Positions 59,280-64,000 of a stretch of 64,000 bases of DNA are shown one piece after another. Position numbers and translations under genes: made by a program. Origin of the DNA: Flavobacterium defluvii (GTDB taxonomy: Bacteria; Bacteroidota; Bacteroidia; Flavobacteriales; Flavobacteriaceae); NCBI RefSeq assembly GCF_900129555.1, contig NZ_FQWC01000007.1, forward strand, positions 204,279 to 268,278. The letters run 5' to 3'. Numbering within the stretch: position 1 is the first letter of the stretch; each line of letters opens with the position of its first letter. The notes below the pieces were generated by a model, which ran no database searches, was not told where the DNA came from, and was given only the letters and a program-made list of their open reading frames with translations.

Positions 59280-60383
59280 ATGACAGCCGAACAACTAAAA
59301 TTTATATTCGAACAGTTTGATCATATCGAGGTTTTTAAAACCTTCGAAGAACTGTCTTCCGGTCATATTAATGACACCTATTTGCTAACGACTCAAAGCG
59401 GTAAACAATTTATTTTACAGCGTATTAACGAAGGTGTTTTTAAGGATGTTCCGGGGTTAATAGCCAATAAAGTAAGCGTTAGTAAACATTTGCAGAAAAA
59501 ATTAAAACATTTATCTGAAGCTGAATTAAAGCGCAGGGTTTTAACTTTTATCGGAACAAAAAAAGGTATTTTTTATTATCAGGACAAAGACGGAAATTTC
59601 TGGAATGTAATGGTTTATATTGAAGGAAGCCTGACTTTTGAAACCGTTAAAAATGAAGAAATTGCATATGAAGGCGGAAAGCTTTTTGGTGAATTTTTAA
59701 ATCTTACCAGCGATTTTGATGCCAGAAAATTGACAGAAGTAATTCCGAATTTCCATAATATGGCATTTCGTTATTCACAGTTTGATACGGCTTTAAAAGA
59801 AGCTTCTGGACAAAGAATCGAGCAGGCAAAAATCTTAATTCAGAATGTTAAGGATTTAAAAGAAGAAATGCATATTCTTCAAAATTTAAAAGATGCAAAA
59901 AAAATCAAGCTCAGGGTTACACATAACGATACAAAAATTTCAAACGCACTTTTTGACCAAAACAAAAAAGGACTTTGTGTGATTGATACAGACACAGTTA
60001 TGCCGGGAATTATTCATTATGATTTTGGAGATGCGATCAGAACTATTTGTAACACAGCAGCCGAAGACGAAAAAAATCTGGATTTGGTAAATTTCAATCT
60101 TGAGTTTTACAAAGCGTATGTGAAAGGATTTTTAGAAAAAACAAATTCATCGCTTTCAACATTAGAAATTAAGTATTTACCTCTTGGTGCAAAAACAATG
60201 ACTTTTATAATGGCACTTCGTTTTTTAACCGATTTTTTAAATGACGATGTGTATTATAAAACAGAATATCCGGAACACAATCTGGATCGTTCAAGAAACC
60301 AGTTTAAGCTGATTGAAAGTCTGTCGGAACAATTCAAAGAAATGGAAGATTATAATTTGAATTTCGTTGGATCATTAAAATAA
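59280..60383 (+). CDS. nahK-like: N-acetylhexosamine 1-kinase-like (aminoglycoside phosphotransferase fold)
   Basis: A protein of 367 residues. The pattern SGHINDTYLL (26-35), FILQRINEGVFKDVPGLIANK (about 43-63), VTHNDTKISNALFD (catalytic HxD) and IDTDTVMPGIIHYDFGDAIR matches bifidobacterial NahK, which phosphorylates GlcNAc or GalNAc at C1 with ATP. It begins 1 nt after the nucleotidyltransferase stop codon. The reading is by motif and order; a different N-acetylhexosamine or amino-sugar substrate remains possible. Confidence 0.85.
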   Translation: MTAEQLKFIFEQFDHIEVFKTFEELSSGHINDTYLLTTQSGKQFILQRINEGVFKDVPGLIANKVSVSKHLQKKLKHLSEAELKRRVLTFIGTKKGIFYYQDKDGNFWNVMVYIEGSLTFETVKNEEIAYEGGKLFGEFLNLTSDFDARKLTEVIPNFHNMAFRYSQFDTALKEASGQRIEQAKILIQNVKDLKEEMHILQNLKDAKKIKLRVTHNDTKISNALFDQNKKGLCVIDTDTVMPGIIHYDFGDAIRTICNTAAEDEKNLDLVNFNLEFYKAYVKGFLEKTNSSLSTLEIKYLPLGAKTMTFIMALRFLTDFLNDDVYYKTEYPEHNLDRSRNQFKLIESLSEQFKEMEDYNLNFVGSLK

Positions 60384-60388
60384 AAAAA

Positions 60389-61315
60389 ATGAAAAAATAT
60401 GTCATTACCGGAGGTGCCGGTTTTATAGGAAGCCATATTGCAGAACATTTATCGAAAGAAGGACATCAGGTTTTGATACTTGATAGTCTTAGAACGGGAT
60501 TCGAACATAACCTAAACGGATTAAATGTTGAATTTGTAAAAGGAGACATTCGCGACGAAAATTTGGTCAACAAAGTGATAAGCGGAGCAAGCGGTGTTTT
60601 TCATTTGGCAGCTTTAGTCAGCGTTCCTGAATCTCTTTTGAAAATAAAAGAATGTATCGAAATCAATACCATCGGGACAATTAATATTCTCGAAGCAGCA
60701 AAAAATAATACAGATTGTAAAGTTGTATTGTCAACATCGGCAGCGAATTACGGTAACAATCCGGTTTTACCAAAAGTAGAAACCATGTTTCCGGAACCAA
60801 TGACACCGTACGCGATTACAAAATTAGACGGCGAATATTATTTAAAAATGTATTTAGATCAATATCAGGTTCCAACAGCTTCTTTAAGATATTTCAACGT
60901 TTTTGGTCCGCGCCAAAATCCAGAATCGGCTTATGCGGCGGCAGTGCCTATTTTTATCAATAAAGCACTTCAAAACGAACCGATAACTATTTATGGAGAC
61001 GGTTCGCAAACCAGAGATTTTATTTATGTAAAAGATGTTGTAAAAGCGAATATTCTCGCTTCGCAAAAAGGAAGTGAAACTTATAATGTAGCTTTAGGAC
61101 ACAGCACATCGGTTTTAGAACTGGCTGAAAAAATTATAAAAATCACCAATTCTAAATCGCAGATTAAATTTTTAGACGAAAGACCCGGCGATATTAAACA
61201 TTCTAAAGCAAATCCTGAAAAATTCAACCAATTAGGTTTTAAACCAGAATATACAATTGATCAGGCATTAGAAGAAACCATTCTTTTTTATCATCAGGAA
61301 TTAGTGAGCAAATAG
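60389..61315 (+). CDS. NAD-dependent epimerase/dehydratase, GalE-like
   Basis: An extended SDR of 308 residues. The Rossmann GGAGFIGSHIAEHL (8-21) is intact and the active site has the Tyr-Lys pair in PYAITKLDGE (about 140-149). FNVFGPRQNPES and YGDGSQTRDFIYVKD are typical of UDP-sugar epimerases. In this operon it would interconvert the GlcNAc and GalNAc forms of the nucleotide sugar, as in the Bifidobacterium GNB/LNB route. It starts 5 nt after the kinase stop codon. Confidence 0.88.
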   Translation: MKKYVITGGAGFIGSHIAEHLSKEGHQVLILDSLRTGFEHNLNGLNVEFVKGDIRDENLVNKVISGASGVFHLAALVSVPESLLKIKECIEINTIGTINILEAAKNNTDCKVVLSTSAANYGNNPVLPKVETMFPEPMTPYAITKLDGEYYLKMYLDQYQVPTASLRYFNVFGPRQNPESAYAAAVPIFINKALQNEPITIYGDGSQTRDFIYVKDVVKANILASQKGSETYNVALGHSTSVLELAEKIIKITNSKSQIKFLDERPGDIKHSKANPEKFNQLGFKPEYTIDQALEETILFYHQELVSK

Positions 61316-61351
61316 ATTTAAATCAGAATATACAATGCATGAGAATATTTA

Positions 61352-61484
61352 AACACATAGAAACATAGGTTTAAATGTTTTTTAGAAAAGAATACCAAAG
61401 AAACAAGTTTCCAGACATAGCCTATGTTTGTTAATGCAAGTGAAACGCCTTTAAGCGCAACAAAAAACTATGTTTCTATGTGTT
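61352..61484. mobile_element. MITE-like element copy 3, 133 bp, inverted
   Basis: Same terminal repeats (AACACATAGAAACATAG on each side) but the interior motif is TGCAAGTGAAACGCCTTTAA, the reverse complement of copies 1 and 2. It lies between the epimerase and the sugar transporter. Confidence 0.8.
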
Positions 61485-61530
61485 AAAATTTAATTATGAG
61501 CAAAAGACAAACTAATCAAAAACCAAAAAT

Positions 61531-62904
61531 ATGTCACAACTAGATCTTACACTAAAAAAAGAGCAAAACAGCACTTTTATTCCTATGGTTATTTTAACCT
61601 CATTGTTTTTTATTTTTGGATTCGTAACCTGGTTAAACGGACCGCTGATTCCATTTTTTAAATTAGCATGCGAACTAACCGAATCACAATCGTATTTTGT
61701 TACGTTTGCCTTTTATATTGCTTATTTTGTAATGGCGATTCCGTCTTCATTTTTAATCGAAAAATTAGGTTATAAAAACGGAATTTCAGTTGGATTATTA
61801 ATAATTGCTATAGGAGCACTTCTATTTTATCCGGCTGCCGAAGCCAGAACTTTTGGACTTTTTCTTGTAGCTTTATTTGTAATGGGAACCGGTTTGGCAG
61901 TTTTGCAGACAGCAGCAAATCCGTATGTGGTTGTAATTGGCCCACGCGAAAGTGCTGCGGCAAGAATCAGCGTTTTGGGAATTGCAAATAAACTGGCAGG
62001 TTTTCTCGCTCCTTTACTATTGACCTCTTTGGTTTTATCCAATATTGGAGATTATTCTGCAGATAAAATTGCCGTTATGACTTCGGTTCAAAAAGAAACT
62101 GCTTTAGATGCATTGGCTTTGCAATTGCAGTCGCCATACATTTATATGGCAGTGATTATGCTGGTTTTGGCTGTTTTGGTAAAATTTTCTCCACTTCCGG
62201 AAATTGATTTAGATGATGAAGGACAAGTAGAAAATCTGAGTATTTTCAAACAAATAAAAGCAGCTTTCAAACATCCGCAATTGGTTTTCGGCGTAATTAC
62301 CTTAATGGTTTATATCGCTGCCGAAGTTTTAGCCGGAGATTCCATCGGTGGATTCGGAAAACAATTGGGAGTTTATGGAGAAAACGGCTCTTTCTATCTA
62401 AAACTGACTTCGTTTACGATGACTTTTATGGTTATCGGTTATATTTTAGGAATTACCTTGATTCCGAAATACGTTTCTCAGGTTTCTGCTTTAAAAGTTT
62501 CTGGATTTTTAGGACTTATTTTGGTTGCTTTAATCGTAATACTTTCTCCAAAAATTATGGTTCATTTACCGGGAATTCCACAATTACCGTTGATTATTAT
62601 TTTGGTTGCTTTATTAGGTTTGGCAAATGCACTTTGCTGGCCGGCGATCTGGCCAATGGCACTTCAGGATTTGGGTGGATACACAAAAATTGGCGGTGCA
62701 ATTCTAATTATGGGAATTATTGGTGGAGCCGTTTTTCCTTTATTTTACGGAATGATTGCCGACTCAATTAATGCTTCTAATGTGGCAGCGGGAATTACAG
62801 AAACCGCAAAAAGTGGAAATCAATTAGCCTATTTAATATTATTACCAGCTTATTTAATGATTGTGTTTTTTGCTTTTAAAGGACATAAATACAGGAGTTG
62901 GTAA
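61531..62904 (+). CDS. Sugar MFS transporter, FucP/NagP-like
   Basis: A protein of 457 residues with 12 helices. FGFVTWLNGPLIPFFKLACELTESQSYFVTFAFYIAYFVMAIPSSFLIEKLGYKNGI (about 29-85) is the signature of the FucP-type sugar:proton symporters and their GlcNAc transporter relatives (NagP). The operon setting favours GlcNAc, GalNAc or a related sugar. It is transcribed in the same direction as the epimerase across 215 bp that hold the MITE-like element. Confidence 0.88.
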   Translation: MSQLDLTLKKEQNSTFIPMVILTSLFFIFGFVTWLNGPLIPFFKLACELTESQSYFVTFAFYIAYFVMAIPSSFLIEKLGYKNGISVGLLIIAIGALLFYPAAEARTFGLFLVALFVMGTGLAVLQTAANPYVVVIGPRESAAARISVLGIANKLAGFLAPLLLTSLVLSNIGDYSADKIAVMTSVQKETALDALALQLQSPYIYMAVIMLVLAVLVKFSPLPEIDLDDEGQVENLSIFKQIKAAFKHPQLVFGVITLMVYIAAEVLAGDSIGGFGKQLGVYGENGSFYLKLTSFTMTFMVIGYILGITLIPKYVSQVSALKVSGFLGLILVALIVILSPKIMVHLPGIPQLPLIIILVALLGLANALCWPAIWPMALQDLGGYTKIGGAILIMGIIGGAVFPLFYGMIADSINASNVAAGITETAKSGNQLAYLILLPAYLMIVFFAFKGHKYRSW

Positions 62905-62976
62905 TTAACCCAAAATATAGTCATTGCGAGGAACGAAGCAACTGCACTAAAAAAATCGACAAAGATAGATACGCAG

Positions 62977-63009
62977 AACTTTGTCAAAGTTTCAAACTTT
63001 GACAAAGTT
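62977..63009. repeat. Hairpin AACTTTGTCAAAGTTT / AAACTTTGACAAAGTT
   Basis: Near-perfect 16-bp inverted repeat with a one-base centre, close to the one at 15237-15271. The preceding GTCATTGCGAGGAACGAAGC (62922-62941) is a fragment of another intergenic repeat family. Confidence 0.65.
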
Positions 63010-63152
63010 TAGATACACGCAAACATTTTTATTTCAACATAAAAAATCAAGCACTCAAATATCACATTTGATGTGTTCCAGCTCAACTTATGCCTTTTTT
63101 TAACCAAATGGCATTAAAAAAATTAAACAAAAACATATTAAAAATATCCACA

Positions 63153-64000
63153 ATGTTAAAAAGTAAAATAGACAAAGCAACAGGTTTCGAAAAGCGCTTC
63201 GAAAATATCAACACCGTTGTTTTTGAAAATTCAACAGAAGCTTCAAAAGCTGTTGCACAGGAAATTGCAGCTTTAATTCAATCGAAACAAAAAGAAAATA
63301 AACTTTGTATTTTAGGTCTGGCAACAGGTTCTTCTCCAAAAGGATTGTATGCAGAATTGGTAAGACTTCATAAAGAAGAAGGATTGAGTTTTAAAAACGT
63401 AATCAGCTTCAACCTTGACGAATATTACCCAATGGAACCCAACTCGATCAACAGTTACGTTCGTTTTATGAAAGAGCTTTTGTTTGACCACGTCGATATT
63501 TTACCTGAAAACTACCATATTCCCGACGGACTTTTAACCAAAGAACAAATCGCGGATTACTGCCACGAATATGAAGCAAAAATCGAAGCTTTGGGCGGGA
63601 TTGATTTACAAATATTAGGAATTGGAGGAAACGGACATATTGGTTTTAATGAATCAGGTTCGCTTCAAAACTCAAAAACCAGATTAGTAGCTTTAGATCA
63701 TATTACAAGAGTTGCGGCAAGCAAAGATTTCTTTGGTTTAAACAATACGCCGAGAACAGCCATCACACTTGGAGTAAAAAAAATAATGGAAGCCAAAAGA
63801 GTTATTCTATTGGCTTGGGGAGAAGGAAAAGCTAATATTGTAAAAAAATCCGTTGAAGATGAAGTTACAAACAGAGTTCCGGCTTCTTTTTTACAGGAAC
63901 ATGATAATGCTGTTTTTGTTTTGGATAAAGAAGCATCTTCAAAATTAACGAGAATCAATAAACCCTGGCTGGTTGAGAAAATTGTATGGACCGATAAATT
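63153..64000 (+). CDS. nagB: Glucosamine-6-phosphate deaminase, 3' end cut off by window edge
   Basis: About 282 N-terminal residues are visible. ILGLATGSSPKGLYAELVRLHKEEGLSFKNVISFNLDEYYPM (about 53-94) and QILGIGGNGHIGFNESGS contain the NagB phosphate loop and the catalytic DEYY and GxGxNGHIGFNE motifs. It converts glucosamine 6-phosphate to fructose 6-phosphate and ammonia, the end of amino-sugar breakdown. The N-terminal extension of about 20-30 residues suits the long Bacteroidota form that carries an extra C-terminal domain. The cut prevents checking this. Confidence 0.93.
   Translation, partial: MLKSKIDKATGFEKRFENINTVVFENSTEASKAVAQEIAALIQSKQKENKLCILGLATGSSPKGLYAELVRLHKEEGLSFKNVISFNLDEYYPMEPNSINSYVRFMKELLFDHVDILPENYHIPDGLLTKEQIADYCHEYEAKIEALGGIDLQILGIGGNGHIGFNESGSLQNSKTRLVALDHITRVAASKDFFGLNNTPRTAITLGVKKIMEAKRVILLAWGEGKANIVKKSVEDEVTNRVPASFLQEHDNAVFVLDKEASSKLTRINKPWLVEKIVWTDK

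Noticed and set aside
1..64000. CRISPR array
   Set aside because: The repeats seen are palindromes or periodic 8-mers; no regular 28-36 bp direct repeats with unique spacers.
1..64000. tRNA or rRNA genes, prophage or IS transposase genes
   Set aside because: I found none by reading; the mobile-looking elements are all short and non-coding.

Overview
The window looks like a chromosomal segment of a Flavobacterium-type member of the Bacteroidota. It is AT-rich and shows few Shine-Dalgarno sequences. Several promoters fit the Bacteroidota pattern TTG-N19..22-TAnnTTTG. Many short SPII lipoproteins, a type IX secretion C-terminal domain, a CydAB oxidase of the short Q-loop kind and families of small intergenic palindromic repeats point the same way. 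I see no rRNA, tRNA, CRISPR array, insertion sequence or prophage. The species assignment is inference.

Layout. 1-3.4 kb (minus): a trp operon, trpE-(lipoprotein)-trpG-trpD, with an 18-codon leader peptide holding three tandem Trp codons and a terminator, which is a textbook attenuator. 3.5-6.8 kb: a secreted repeat protein, then marR-nitroreductase-yceI with two operator palindromes over the promoter. 7.2-19.4 kb: sulfur handling genes (split YeeE/YedE pair, ETHE1-like hydrolase with rhodanese domains, TauE/SafE, Crp/Fnr, rhodanese) interspersed with cydAB, an HD phosphohydrolase, a candidate Panacea-antitoxin/membrane-toxin pair, and gapN. 19.6-33.2 kb: M1 peptidase, a duplicated small secreted protein, GNAT and ACT proteins, a tripartite RND efflux operon, a GH1 beta-glucosidase and small lipoproteins.

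33.3-42.8 kb is the most unusual region. A TPR histidine kinase and its response regulator are followed by a protein in which a PIN nuclease domain replaces the receiver domain but the same output domain is kept. Next come five small or membrane genes (DUF4177-like, YidD-like, TerB-like, a four-helix coiled-coil membrane protein and a vWA-like lipoprotein) and an orphan HSDR_N-type nuclease. Two of these transcription units share a 49-bp promoter block, and a third upstream gene carries the same motif at the same distance (about -42). I infer that the two-component system and/or the PIN protein controls them as one uncharacterised system.

43.4-53.8 kb: a large multi-PAS kinase and receiver, divergent from a processive glycosyltransferase that has a consensus sigma-54 promoter; then AraC/NmrA genes and a TetR-MFS pair with a 32-bp operator. 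53.8-64 kb: a LacI-family regulon. Four operator-like palindromes link an exported type IX-secreted beta-helix protein to a cytoplasmic N-acetylhexosamine route (sugar-1-phosphate nucleotidyltransferase, NahK-like kinase, GalE-like epimerase, sugar MFS permease, NagB running off the right edge). Three copies of a 131-135 bp terminal-inverted-repeat element and several other palindromic repeat families lie between genes.
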